A stretch of 53,619 nucleotides of DNA from Bacteroidota bacterium (GCA_023399595.1 JAEWOR010000067.1:1-53619), one strand, 5' to 3'. Shown: positions 1-8,102, counted from the first letter of the stretch. Notes: generated by a model from the letters alone, not told the origin. Program-made: numbers and translations.

Positions 1-215
1 GAGGGATGAAGGATGAAGTAGAAATGATTATGATCTAATAGAGCTGGAACTCAAGTGATGTAGCTGATCTTAATAAAATGTATGTGGGATAATTTTAATC
101 TATATCCTTTTCTTGATAAAGATTAAAGAATACTAGAAACTCAACTCTTTTTATTGAAAAACAAAAATCACCTTCCATTATTAACTATTACTGATTACTC
201 ATTACTCATAACCTA
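1..215. repeat. weak periodic inverted repeat with 7-bp words
   Basis: The left edge carries GGATGAA-type words and 183-212 carries repeated ATTACTC words (ACTGATTACTCATTACTC). The reverse complement of 1-40 matches 178-215 at roughly 19 of 32 positions without gaps. This is weaker than the two better copies at 8150-8247 and 36356-36451 but has the same build. The left arm may be cut by the window edge. Confidence 0.3.
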
Positions 216-300
216 GCCCCGATAGCAGCGATTACCCCACAGTAAACCAAGGGTAAGAAATGGAACGAGGAGTAGAAGCGAATAGCGGGAAAGTGCTCCT
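213..300. repeat. structured intergenic element (AGCCCCGATAG ... AGCGGG ... GCTCC)
   Basis: The segment begins CTAGCCCCGATAGCAGCG and ends CGAATAGCGGG followed by GTGCTCC. The outer parts can pair (AGC/GCT, CCCG/CGGG). It is richer in GC than its surroundings. From memory, similar AGCCCCGATAG...GCGGGA...GCTCC segments recur between genes of many Flavobacteriales; I cannot verify this here. Function unknown. Confidence 0.4.
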
Positions 301-407
301 AAATAATCAAATGAATTTATGGAAATATTAGAGTATTATTGCTTGGTTTGTAGTTTCTCTATTTAGACTTTTAAGTATCAATAATTAGTACTAAGTATGT
401 AATTGTA

Positions 408-2012
408 TTAAAATTTGCTCAAAATTCCCCAATGAATTTTAAGGTCATTGAATTTGAATGGATTTCCAAATTCGTTACCGTTGGAAAGTTGGAAACTCAT
501 TAATCCTAGAGGAATAAAGAAATTGAAACCAAGCCCTACACTGTACAATTTAGGCTTTACATTCAAAGATTTATTGTTGAGTTGACCATATTGCCCAAAG
601 AAGTCAAAAAAGGCGGAATTACCCACTAAATATCGATATTCTAGTCCTCCATAGAAGTAATAATCACCAGCAAGAGATTCTTCATTAAACCCCCGTATAG
701 AATTCCATCCTCCAAATCTAAATAATTCATTGGCGTAAAATTCGTTTTTGGAACTCATTAAAGCAGCTTCACCTTTCAAATTCAAGAAATGGTTGCCAGA
801 AATATGGAAATTATGCTCTCCAAGCATAAAAATTTGCGTTTGGTTGGCTTTTATGTTTTCCTGATTGTATTTTGTGGCCAGTAAGTTAAATTCTGCTCTA
901 ATTTTTGTTTTATGAAGGAAAAGCTCAATATCTGTAGGTTGTGTAATTTCATACCAAATACCCACTCCTTTTTTATTGTAATCTTTACCTGCGGTGTATA
1001 AAGAATCCAAAATACTTGAGCTTTCAAAAATGCCTTTAACCCCAATTTTTTGTTGATTATTAATATTAAAATAAACAGCTGGCTGGAATTTTACGTTTGC
1101 AAATGTAGAATCCTGACGGAAAATATTAATTTGCATATTGGTTCCAACATTGGATTTGAACAAATATGGAATGTCGGTTTGTAAGTTGAAAGTTTGACCT
1201 TTATCTGGGTTTCGTTGCCAATATAAATTGATGGTCTCAAAACCGTTGAACATATTCCTAAAATTCACATTTAAGGTTCCATTTAACGTGAATTTCTCCG
1301 TTTTATCGTTCCCAAAACCAATTACCCCATCAAAAGTATTGGTTTTTTTCTTCTGCATAAAAAGGAAAACCTGTGTAGAATCTTTGGTGAAAAGAGTTTG
1401 TGGTGGCCTTTCTAAAGTTACAAAAGGGTGACTTTGGAAGTTTTTAGAAACCGCATTAAGGTTTTTTTGGTCGTAAGTTTTTCCTTTAAATTCTTTTTCT
1501 AAATTTTTTACGAATCTTTTGGGAACTCGAGTATAATTTTTTACTACAAAACCATCAATTGTTCTTTTATCATTTTTATTAATATCAATTTCAATAATGG
1601 GAAAGCCTTCCTTTTCGCCTTTGTATTTTGATTTGATACGACTAAAAGAAAAGCCCTTTTCTACATATTTTCTATTGATATCTTTTTTTAAAGAATCTAA
1701 ATTTTTACTGAAAAACTCTTCTGAAAGTTGTAAATCCTGAGAAAGTTCTTTGTTGAGATTTACATAACCTTCATTGTAATTTTTGCCTTTATCGTAGCTA
1801 ATTTCAACTTTGTTTTCAACTTCTTGAACGCTTTTTAAATCGGTGAAAAAGTAATTGTTTTGCGCCAGAGAATCTAAAAATTTTACTGCAGAAGCTGAAT
1901 CTTTTACTTTTTTCTTTTGCTGAGTTTGTATATCTATCATCCAATATTCTTTTGTTTGCGCCTTTAAAAAAGTGCAAATAAGTAAAAGAAATATGATTAG
2001 AGGAATTCTCAA
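408..2012 (-). CDS. Omp85/BamA-like outer-membrane surface protein
   Basis: A 534-residue protein with an N-terminal signal peptide (residues 1-19, cut after FLKAQ), a POTRA-like middle (about 60-210) and a C-terminal 16-strand-type beta-barrel rich in alternating aromatic residues. The sequence WNSIRGF near residue 437 matches the VRGF/Y lid motif of the Omp85 superfamily. It is shorter than BamA, so it is more likely a TamA-like or surface-antigen (D15) family protein than the essential BamA. The start is a TTG at 2012: the nearest upstream ATG runs into TGA after two codons. It follows the short-chain dehydrogenase by 19 bases on the same strand, so the two are probably co-transcribed. The substrate it inserts or exports is unknown. 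Confidence 0.75.
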   Translation of the reverse strand: MRIPLIIFLLLICTFLKAQTKEYWMIDIQTQQKKKVKDSASAVKFLDSLAQNNYFFTDLKSVQEVENKVEISYDKGKNYNEGYVNLNKELSQDLQLSEEFFSKNLDSLKKDINRKYVEKGFSFSRIKSKYKGEKEGFPIIEIDINKNDKRTIDGFVVKNYTRVPKRFVKNLEKEFKGKTYDQKNLNAVSKNFQSHPFVTLERPPQTLFTKDSTQVFLFMQKKKTNTFDGVIGFGNDKTEKFTLNGTLNVNFRNMFNGFETINLYWQRNPDKGQTFNLQTDIPYLFKSNVGTNMQINIFRQDSTFANVKFQPAVYFNINNQQKIGVKGIFESSSILDSLYTAGKDYNKKGVGIWYEITQPTDIELFLHKTKIRAEFNLLATKYNQENIKANQTQIFMLGEHNFHISGNHFLNLKGEAALMSSKNEFYANELFRFGGWNSIRGFNEESLAGDYYFYGGLEYRYLVGNSAFFDFFGQYGQLNNKSLNVKPKLYSVGLGFNFFIPLGLMSFQLSNGNEFGNPFKFNDLKIHWGILSKF

Positions 2013-2031
2013 GACATTAAAGAAACTAATA

Positions 2032-2829
2032 TTAATCCAGTTTATTGTATTTTCTCATTAAATTTTCATAAACATTCTGTGGAAGAATCCATTTTAAAGG
2101 AACTCCAATTTTCTGTCCAAATTTACCGAAATAATAATGTGCTTTCCATTTAGGTTTTGAAATTAATTTTTCAATATAAATGGAAACATCTAAAGGCTCT
2201 GTTCCGTCGTCCACATGAGAATTCATCAAGTCATGAATTTTTGCAAATATTTTTTCATAAGGAGCAGAAACTTTTGTTTTTACTCTGTTTTCCGCAATCT
2301 TCGTTTTAATATCTCCTAAATGTAAAGAGCAAACCTGAATATTCCATTCAGAAACCTCGTATCTAATAGCTTCCGTTACTTTGTCTAAAGCGGATTTTGA
2401 TGCTGAATAAAAACCTCTAAAAGGCAAGCCCATTTCGCTTCCAATACTAGAAATATTAATAATTTGACCTTCCTTTTGAGCTCTCATAGAAGGAAGAACT
2501 CCACTCATCATTTGAACTGCGCCTGTAAGATTAAGATTAAAAAGTTTAAAAATATCTTCTTTTGTAGAATCTTCTACAGGACCCACCATTCCCATTCCAG
2601 CGTTGTTGATGAGAATATCTATCTTTTTTTCCGTTTGTAGGATTGTTGCAACGGCTTTTTTTATTTGTTCAACTTCAGTAATATCTGTTGGAATAGAAGT
2701 AAAATAATCGGATTGAACGGTTTTTCTACTCAATCCATAAACTTGATGTCCTTTTTTACCAAAATATTCGGCTAATGTAAAGCCAATTCCAGAAGAAGTT
2801 CCTGTAATGATGATTGTTTTCTTACTCAA
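2032..2829 (-). CDS. short-chain dehydrogenase/reductase (SDR) family oxidoreductase
   Basis: A 265-residue classical SDR. The Rossmann cofactor motif TGTSSGIG is at residues 9-16, the NNAG motif at 75-78, and the catalytic residues Ser128, Tyr141 and Lys145 (YSASK) are all present, so the enzyme should be active with NAD(H) or NADP(H). The length is typical of the family. The substrate cannot be read from sequence. No ATG is available near the conserved N-terminus; the start appears to be TTG at 2829, directly before SKKTIIITG. It heads a two-gene unit with the Omp85-type gene downstream. Confidence 0.85.
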   Translation of the reverse strand: MSKKTIIITGTSSGIGFTLAEYFGKKGHQVYGLSRKTVQSDYFTSIPTDITEVEQIKKAVATILQTEKKIDILINNAGMGMVGPVEDSTKEDIFKLFNLNLTGAVQMMSGVLPSMRAQKEGQIINISSIGSEMGLPFRGFYSASKSALDKVTEAIRYEVSEWNIQVCSLHLGDIKTKIAENRVKTKVSAPYEKIFAKIHDLMNSHVDDGTEPLDVSIYIEKLISKPKWKAHYYFGKFGQKIGVPLKWILPQNVYENLMRKYNKLD

Positions 2830-2878
2830 AATTTAAAAATTTAGAATTATTTCCTCTGTAAATATTTTTAAAAATACT

Positions 2879-3287
2879 TCACTTAGGTTTTTCGTTGTAA
2901 ATGTCTTTAAATAAAATCATTTTTCCAATTTTTGATGATGCTCCTTTGTAAAAACCTGTTTGTGGAGAAAAGTTTGTGGATGGCGAAAAGTTTCAAAAAT
3001 AATATCGAACAATGGTAAATCTTAATAATTATAACCATGAATTCCTTGTGCATGATGCAAAGAGTGAGATTCTGGATGTTGAAAAAAGTAATCCATCCAT
3101 TGTGGAATCTTTATGTTCGTATGTTGAATAACCGCAAGAAAATTTATGTCATAGAGCGCATCAATAGTTGCCTCTCAGGAACGAATTCTTCCGCTGTCAT
3201 AAGGAGAAAAAATATTGAAATTACTACTATAGAAGCGGGATTGCTCAATATTTGTAAGGGTATTGGGAGTTGAGAAATTGGGTTCAT
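2879..3287 (-). pseudogene. degraded sterol desaturase / fatty acid hydroxylase family gene with internal deletion
   Basis: On the minus strand an ATG at 3287 opens a frame (MNPISQLPIPLQILSNP...) that looks like the membrane N-terminus of sterol desaturase family proteins, up to VPERQL. Shortly after, in another frame, comes the family's C-terminal signature: HTNIKIPQW (from about 3123), then HPESHSLHHAQGIHGYNY with its histidine box, then an in-frame TAA, then DLPLFDIIFETFRHPQTF, a further frame change, and GKMILFKDIYNEKPK ending in TGA at 2879. The transmembrane core with the first histidine boxes is missing. At least one large deletion, one nonsense codon and one frameshift are therefore present, and no functional enzyme can be made. 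A possible relic -7 box (TAAATTTG, minus strand) lies at 3327-3334. Confidence 0.75.
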
Positions 3288-3485
3288 GGTATTTTGTTTT
3301 TAAAAAAAATAATAGCTTCACAGTATCAAATTTATCACGGTTTAGAAGTTTTAAAAACTTTACAATATTCTGAAAATGTGAATAATGAAATGTTTTATAA
3401 AATTCTGTACATAAAATTTGAAAACTAAAGTTAAAATTTTTTTATAGTAAATACTCAGGTGTTTTCTCTGTTTTTTTACGGATCT

Positions 3486-4718
3486 CTATTTTGAAGTAAC
3501 CACTTTCTCAAAATCTTCCCAGAAATTGATGTAAGATTTCTCTACTACATTTTCATTTTCAATAAAGATTTCCTGAAACAGGCAATAAGGAGCAAAACTC
3601 ATCGCCATTCTGTGGTCGTTGTAAGTTTTTATAATAATTTCAGCATCTGGTTGGGTAAATTCAATACTTTTTATAGAATCTTCAGAAATTTCAGTAATAC
3701 ATCCAATTTTTTTCAACTCGTTGTGTAAAGCCAATAATCTATCGGTTTCCTTTAATTTTAAAGTTGCTAAACCATTTATATAGAAAGGTATTTTAAGTAC
3801 AGCAGCGGTTACACAAAAAGTTTGGGCAATATCCGGACAATCATTCATATTGATTTTGATTTTCTTTGGAAATGAAAAATTGTTATCTGGAAGTAAAGAA
3901 ATTTTGCGCTCTCCTTCGTCCGAAATAGTATTAACACCAAAATAATCCCAATACATTTGTTTTAAAATACAATCACCCTGTAAAGAATTGGAATAAAAAG
4001 AAGTCAGATTTATATTTTCTCTTGATAAGGCCGCTAATGAATAATAATAACTTGCAGAACTCCAATCGCTTTCAATTTCATAAGATTTTAATTTTGTAGC
4101 GATAAGTGAATTTTCAAAAGGAAAAACTTTAATGGTATTTCCCAATTGTCCTACGTTGATATTTAAATTTTTTAAAATTCTCAACGTCATATTCAAATAG
4201 GGTTTTGAAGTAATCTCCCCAATTAAACTGAGTTCCAAACCATTTTCTAACTTTCCTGCAATTAAAAGTAAAGAAGTAATGAATTGTGAAGAAACATTGG
4301 CAGGAATTTCAACCTTATTTTTTTGAATATTTTTTCCAATTATTTTTAAAGGAGGGAAGCCTTCATTTTCTAGATATTGTATCTCTGCTCCTAATTCTCG
4401 CAAAGCATTCACTAGAAAAGCAATTGGACGTTGTTTCATTCTCTCAGAACCCGTAAGAATGGTTGTTCTTCCTACTTGAATGGCAAAATAGGAAGTGAGG
4501 AATCTCATGGCAGTTCCAGCATGATGAATATCTATTATTTCGTCTTCAGAATCTAAAGCTTTTTGTATGAGTTGTGTATCTTCAGAATTGGATAGATTAA
4601 TTAGAAAAATATTCCCAAACAATTTATTTAAAACAAGCAAGCGATTCGATATGCTTTTCGAACCGCTAATATTGATGATTTTGTTGGGGACAAGTGTAGA
4701 CTTTTCTAATTTTTTCAT
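3486..4718 (-). CDS. aroA: 3-phosphoshikimate 1-carboxyvinyltransferase (EPSP synthase)
   Basis: This 410-residue protein catalyses the sixth step of the shikimate pathway, joining phosphoenolpyruvate to shikimate-3-phosphate on the way to chorismate. Family marks are visible in order: ISGSKSISNR near the N-terminus (substrate lysine), GTAMRFLTSYFA (about residue 66), LTGSERMKQRPI (about 88) and the C-terminal NDHRMAMSFAP (about 367). It is somewhat shorter than the 420-430 residues common in the family, as in other Bacteroidetes. The ATG at 4718 fits the conserved start. It lies 25 bases downstream of the MazG-like gene, probably in one transcription unit with it and the beta-helix lipoprotein gene. 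Confidence 0.95.
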   Translation of the reverse strand: MKKLEKSTLVPNKIINISGSKSISNRLLVLNKLFGNIFLINLSNSEDTQLIQKALDSEDEIIDIHHAGTAMRFLTSYFAIQVGRTTILTGSERMKQRPIAFLVNALRELGAEIQYLENEGFPPLKIIGKNIQKNKVEIPANVSSQFITSLLLIAGKLENGLELSLIGEITSKPYLNMTLRILKNLNINVGQLGNTIKVFPFENSLIATKLKSYEIESDWSSASYYYSLAALSRENINLTSFYSNSLQGDCILKQMYWDYFGVNTISDEGERKISLLPDNNFSFPKKIKINMNDCPDIAQTFCVTAAVLKIPFYINGLATLKLKETDRLLALHNELKKIGCITEISEDSIKSIEFTQPDAEIIIKTYNDHRMAMSFAPYCLFQEIFIENENVVEKSYINFWEDFEKVVTSK

Positions 4719-4743
4719 CGTGTGTTGATATTGTTTACGAAAC

Positions 4744-5070
4744 TTATTTTAACTTTTCGTTGTTTTGATGCCTGCCTTGGTCGCGCTCAGTTTTTAATTT
4801 CATTTTACTATCAAAAGCCTTTTGTAAGTCGGTTCCGGTTTGGTTGGCTAAACAAAGCGTTACAAATAAAACATCTGATAATTCTTCACCTAAATCTTTA
4901 GTTTTATCACTTTCCTTTTCACTTTGTTCACCGTATCTTCTTGCAATAATTCTAGCAACTTCACCTACTTCTTCGGTAAGCATTGCCATATTGGTAAGTT
5001 CATTGAAGTATCTTACACCAACGGTTTTTATCCAATCATCTACTTGCTTTTGTAATGCATTAATCTCCAT
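4744..5070 (-). CDS. MazG-like nucleotide pyrophosphohydrolase
   Basis: A 108-residue all-alpha NTP pyrophosphohydrolase of the MazG-like group. Metal-binding motifs are visible: EEVGE at residues 29-33 (EExxE) and EELSD at about 63-67 (ExxD), with a conserved C-terminal KMKLKTERDQGRH. Such enzymes hydrolyse (d)NTPs to monophosphates and pyrophosphate and are usually regarded as pool-cleaning enzymes; the preferred nucleotide is not evident. Its ATG overlaps the stop of the upstream lipoprotein gene by one base (TAATG), pointing to translational coupling, and aroA follows after 25 bases. Confidence 0.85.
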   Translation of the reverse strand: MEINALQKQVDDWIKTVGVRYFNELTNMAMLTEEVGEVARIIARRYGEQSEKESDKTKDLGEELSDVLFVTLCLANQTGTDLQKAFDSKMKLKTERDQGRHQNNEKLK

Positions 5071-6476
5071 TATTGATAAGCGCCAATTGTAGGATTAGTT
5101 GTTCTAGAAATACCTGCAATATCCAGTGGAACACTTGCTGCTACTGTAATATCTCCTTTATTTTTAGCAGGTGAATCAGCTTTTACTCTTAAATTTTGTT
5201 GAGCCGCAAAATAGTTCATGAATTGAGGATCTATATTTTTTAAACTCTGAATGACATTTACATTGGTATCAAACACAAACCCCGCTGCATTAGAATCTCT
5301 GTATTTTAATAAAGAGTTTTTAATTTCAAAATTAAATAGCTGTCCAGGAGTTTGTTCAAAAGAAATAGCATTATCTCTATCCGAATAAAAAATACTATTC
5401 CAAAGGTTTAATATTAATGCTCCTTGTTCGGACTGATTATTTTCATTTTTCCATTCATTGGTGGCATGTAAACAAGTTCTAGTTCCGTTGGATTGTACGC
5501 TAGAATAATTAGCAATGGTAGAGTGTATAAAGTTGTAATTTCCTCCTTTAAAAATTCCGATGGCAGATTCTCCACAATTATTCATCACAAGATTTTGAGC
5601 ATTAATGGTAGAATTTACAGAATAAATACCGTATTCGAAAAAATTATGGATAATAGAATTTTTAATGGTAGCATTGGTTTGTTTAAGGTCTAAACCTCTT
5701 GTTCCACCGTAAAGTTTCGCATAATCCATATTCAAAGTGGAGCCTTGTTCCATCTTTATGGAGTTCCAATTTTTGGGAAGTGTATCGTATTTAAGATCAT
5801 TTCTATCACCTCGTAAAACCACTTCGTTGCCTAAATTCCCTGTAATATTCAAGCTTCCGCCAGATTTAACTTTCATTCCAGAGTTTTTATGGAAATATAC
5901 TTTGGTTCCAGGAGTGATATTTAAAGCGCCTGTTGCATCAATGGTAAGATCACCATAAATTATTTTTGCTTTGTTATTATTCCAAACGGTATTAGAGCTA
6001 ATAACATTCGGATTGGTTGGAGTTTGAATAAAGAATTCTGCGTCTTGAACCACCGAAAACAAAGTAACGTTTTGTTGTCCTACAGATGTGTTGAAAAGAA
6101 TTTTATCTTCAGCAATAGCTTCTGGTCCAGTTGCAGTTGGAGCAATTTCTACGAAAATATAAAGACTGTCTTTTTTTCTTAGAGGAACGTTTTTAAAATC
6201 ATATCCTGGATTTCCATCTACGTTAATTCTGTACAAAGAAGCAGCACCTTTTTCTAGCTGAATAGAAGGGATCATTACATCTTTATCTTCGTTATTATAT
6301 ACTTTTACAGCATATGTTTCTGAACGAACTTGGTGGTAAACAGTATCACAAAATACGGTATCTGCAGAAAATCTTAATTCCTGACTTGGTGCATCAAAAG
6401 AAATATCGTCTTTATTACAAGAGATTAATAAAATTGCCATCCAAAAAGAAAACGCCAACAATATTGTATGTTTCAT
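5070..6476 (-). CDS. surface lipoprotein with right-handed parallel beta-helix
   Basis: A 468-residue lipoprotein. The start is placed at the ATG at 6476 because it begins a clear lipoprotein signal peptide ending LLISC; a longer open frame upstream adds only non-signal residues and overlaps the promoter. The Cys is followed by NKDD, which fits the K-(D/E)2 lipoprotein export signal described in Flavobacteriia, suggesting exposure on the cell surface. Residues about 140-430 are short repeated strands (for example GGSLNITGN, GNYNFIHSTIANY) typical of right-handed beta-helices, and the C-terminus DIAGISRTTNPTIGAYQ resembles the choice-of-anchor Q ending of such proteins. No catalytic pectate-lyase motif is recognisable, so the ligand is unknown. 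Confidence 0.8.
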   Translation of the reverse strand: MKHTILLAFSFWMAILLISCNKDDISFDAPSQELRFSADTVFCDTVYHQVRSETYAVKVYNNEDKDVMIPSIQLEKGAASLYRINVDGNPGYDFKNVPLRKKDSLYIFVEIAPTATGPEAIAEDKILFNTSVGQQNVTLFSVVQDAEFFIQTPTNPNVISSNTVWNNNKAKIIYGDLTIDATGALNITPGTKVYFHKNSGMKVKSGGSLNITGNLGNEVVLRGDRNDLKYDTLPKNWNSIKMEQGSTLNMDYAKLYGGTRGLDLKQTNATIKNSIIHNFFEYGIYSVNSTINAQNLVMNNCGESAIGIFKGGNYNFIHSTIANYSSVQSNGTRTCLHATNEWKNENNQSEQGALILNLWNSIFYSDRDNAISFEQTPGQLFNFEIKNSLLKYRDSNAAGFVFDTNVNVIQSLKNIDPQFMNYFAAQQNLRVKADSPAKNKGDITVAASVPLDIAGISRTTNPTIGAYQ

Positions 6477-6497
6477 AGTATTTTTAATTATGAATTT

Positions 6498-6505
6498 CAA
6501 ATGTA
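6498..6505 (-). promoter_or_regulatory. Bacteroidetes -7 box for beta-helix lipoprotein operon
   Basis: On the minus strand this reads TACATTTG, matching TANNTTTG, 21 bases before the ATG at 6476. A TTG (CAA on the plus strand, 6531-6533) sits 25 bases upstream, slightly farther than usual for the -33 box. Confidence 0.5.
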
Positions 6506-6629
6506 ACGAAAATCCAGTAAAAATTGGTAACAAGCAAAATTTTCATAGTTTTTTTAAAAAAAAGGTTAAAAAAAAATTGCCAATTTTAATTTTAATTTAG
6601 TAATACATTAACAAACCAAAATATAATGG

Positions 6630-6911
6630 ATTGTAAAAAAACTATTATTGGTAGCAATGCTAGGGTTTGCTGGGCTTATGAGTGCTCAGAAAAATGGAGG
6701 AGAAGATGTTAAAGTGGTTGGCTCTTATGATGAGGCAGCGAAGTCTTATGTGTATCAATGGACTTCAACCTGTAATGTTGTTCACACAACAACATTTCCC
6801 GGTTCATGGTCAGGTCAAGATATTGCCCAGTGGATATCTGATACAAACACTAGGGAGTGCGGAGTTAGACCAAGAAATGTTTTTGTTGAAATACCACCTA
6901 ATCATTATTAA
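6630..6911 (+). CDS. small secreted hypothetical protein, start uncertain
   Basis: The frame encodes a signal peptide (VKKLLLVAMLGFAGLMSAQ) and a mature part of about 70 residues with two cysteines (TSTCNVVHTT and TRECGVRPRN) and a PGSWSGQDIAQWI stretch. I do not recognise the family. The start is a problem: the natural signal peptide begins at an ATT codon (6630), just after an in-frame TAA at 6624. The only nearby ATG (6626) is out of frame by one base, with a run of seven A (6635-6641) between; TTG at 6648 would cut off the basic part of the signal peptide. Either a non-standard start, an indel in the A run, or a sequencing error is involved. The GLPGLI gene follows with a one-base stop/start overlap, suggesting a shared role. 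Confidence 0.55.
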   Translation: MVKKLLLVAMLGFAGLMSAQKNGGEDVKVVGSYDEAAKSYVYQWTSTCNVVHTTTFPGSWSGQDIAQWISDTNTRECGVRPRNVFVEIPPNHY

Positions 6912-7672
6912 TGATGAAGTTTAAAATGATTTTTTTATTCTCTCTATTGCATTTTCTTTTCTTTAAAGGACAGAAGGTGCAATTTTTACCTAATTTGAGA
7001 GTAACTTATGAAGGTTCTCTCAAATTAGGGGAGAATTTTAAAAAGGATGAAACTTTTATTTTGATTGGAAATTCACAAAATTATTATTTTGGAGCAGCTC
7101 AAAATTATCTAAATGATACAAAGCAATATGTTTCCAAAGGAGGTGTCGATCTTCAAGCTATTAGTGATTATTTTCAAGAAAGATTAATTCGAGAAAATGG
7201 TAATTATAATGTTTTTTATACCAAAATAAACACTAGAATACGTTATCAAGAAATAGCTGATTTGAAATGGGTTTTATATGGTGATAAAAAAACTATTGCT
7301 GGCGTTGAGTGTCAAATGGCAACTACAAATAAATATGGTAGAAGATGGATTGCATACTTTGCAAAAAGCTACCCACAACAAATTGTACCCTATAAATTTT
7401 TTGGACTTCCAGGATTAATAATGGAGCTTTATGACACAAGAAATGATTATCACTTCACGGTGACAAAAATTGAAAAAATTTCGCGTGGTTTTAATTTTAA
7501 TCTTTCCCAATATAAATTATTCTCTAAAGAAAACTATAAAAAAGCAAAATATAATTTGGATTATGAGGGGGCAGGTTATCCACCAATGAGTACCGAAATG
7601 AAAAAAGAATATGAAGAAATATCAGCCGATTTAAAAAAGAAATTTAATAATCCAATTGAATTAGGTGATTAA
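6911..7672 (+). CDS. GLPGLI family secreted protein
   Basis: A 253-residue protein with a signal peptide (residues 1-20, cut near FFKGQ) and the diagnostic motif FFGLPGLIMELYD at about residue 164, which names the Bacteroidetes GLPGLI family (TIGR01200 type). These are exported proteins of unknown function, often in multiple copies in Flavobacteriales and Sphingobacteriales. The upstream part (GVECQMATTNKYGRRWIAYFAK) is the usual lead-in to the motif. The ATG overlaps the TAA of the preceding small secreted protein (TAATG), so the pair is translationally coupled. Confidence 0.85.
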   Translation: MMKFKMIFLFSLLHFLFFKGQKVQFLPNLRVTYEGSLKLGENFKKDETFILIGNSQNYYFGAAQNYLNDTKQYVSKGGVDLQAISDYFQERLIRENGNYNVFYTKINTRIRYQEIADLKWVLYGDKKTIAGVECQMATTNKYGRRWIAYFAKSYPQQIVPYKFFGLPGLIMELYDTRNDYHFTVTKIEKISRGFNFNLSQYKLFSKENYKKAKYNLDYEGAGYPPMSTEMKKEYEEISADLKKKFNNPIELGD

Positions 7673-7675
7673 ATA

Positions 7676-7706
7676 TTGCGAGTTAATTTTTTTTTTTGTA
7701 TTTTTG
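7676..7706 (+). promoter_or_regulatory. promoter of rpmE2 (TTG, 20 bases, TATTTTTG)
   Basis: TTG at 7676-7678 and TATTTTTG at 7699-7706 with a 20-base spacer fit the Bacteroidetes -33/-7 consensus. Transcription would start near 7712, leaving a leader of about 115 bases before rpmE2. Confidence 0.65.
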
Positions 7707-7711
7707 CATCC

Positions 7712-7826
7712 TGAAATTTAGCATAGAAATATCCATTACTATTTCGAAAGCAGAACTTTAATTTTTAAATAATTATTATGAAACCGCAAGGTTGCATGTG
7801 ATAGTAACAAAAAAAGAAATTTACAC
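7712..7826 (+). promoter_or_regulatory. long 5' leader of rpmE2, possible autoregulatory element
   Basis: About 115 untranslated bases separate the promoter from the L31 start, while other genes in this window have leaders of 5-20 bases. It contains the short inverted repeat GCAAGGTTGC (7788-7797). Long leaders on L31 genes are often protein-binding regulatory structures in other phyla; for this sequence that is inference only. Confidence 0.35.
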
Positions 7827-8078
7827 ATGAAAAACGGAATCCACCCAGAAAATTATAGACTTGTTGTTTTCAAAGATATGAGTAACGACGAAGTATTCCT
7901 TTGCAAGTCTACAGCTGAAACTAAAGACACTATCGTTTACGAAGGTCAAGAATATCCATTAATCAAAATGGAAATCTCTTCTACATCTCACCCTTTCTAC
8001 ACAGGAAAAGTAAAGTTGGTAGATACTGCAGGTAGAGTAGATAAGTTCATGAACAAATACAAAAAATTCGCTAAATAA
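7827..8078 (+). CDS. rpmE2: 50S ribosomal protein L31 type B
   Basis: An 83-residue protein beginning MKNGIHPENYRLVVFKDMS, with the type B hallmarks STSHPFYTGK and GRVDKFMNKYKKF. It lacks the CxxC zinc-binding pair of type A L31, so it is the zinc-independent form used at the ribosome's central protuberance/intersubunit bridge. It is a single-gene unit with its own promoter, a long leader and a strong terminator at 8103-8133. Confidence 0.95.
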   Translation: MKNGIHPENYRLVVFKDMSNDEVFLCKSTAETKDTIVYEGQEYPLIKMEISSTSHPFYTGKVKLVDTAGRVDKFMNKYKKFAK

Positions 8079-8102
8079 TTTTAGTCAATTTTAAAAATAT
8101 AA

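Larger units (their letters stand above)
1..407. other. non-coding intergenic stretch at window edge
   Basis: I find no convincing gene here in either strand. The stretch holds two repeat-like structures described separately: a weak periodic inverted repeat (about 1-39 against 176-215) and a GC-richer structured element (213-300). The rest is AT-rich spacer downstream of the Omp85-type gene, whose stop codon is at 408. Confidence 0.6.

Noticed and set aside
3037..3273. 78-codon plus-strand open frame
   Set aside because: It is the antisense of the decayed sterol desaturase C-terminus, which has clear family motifs on the minus strand.
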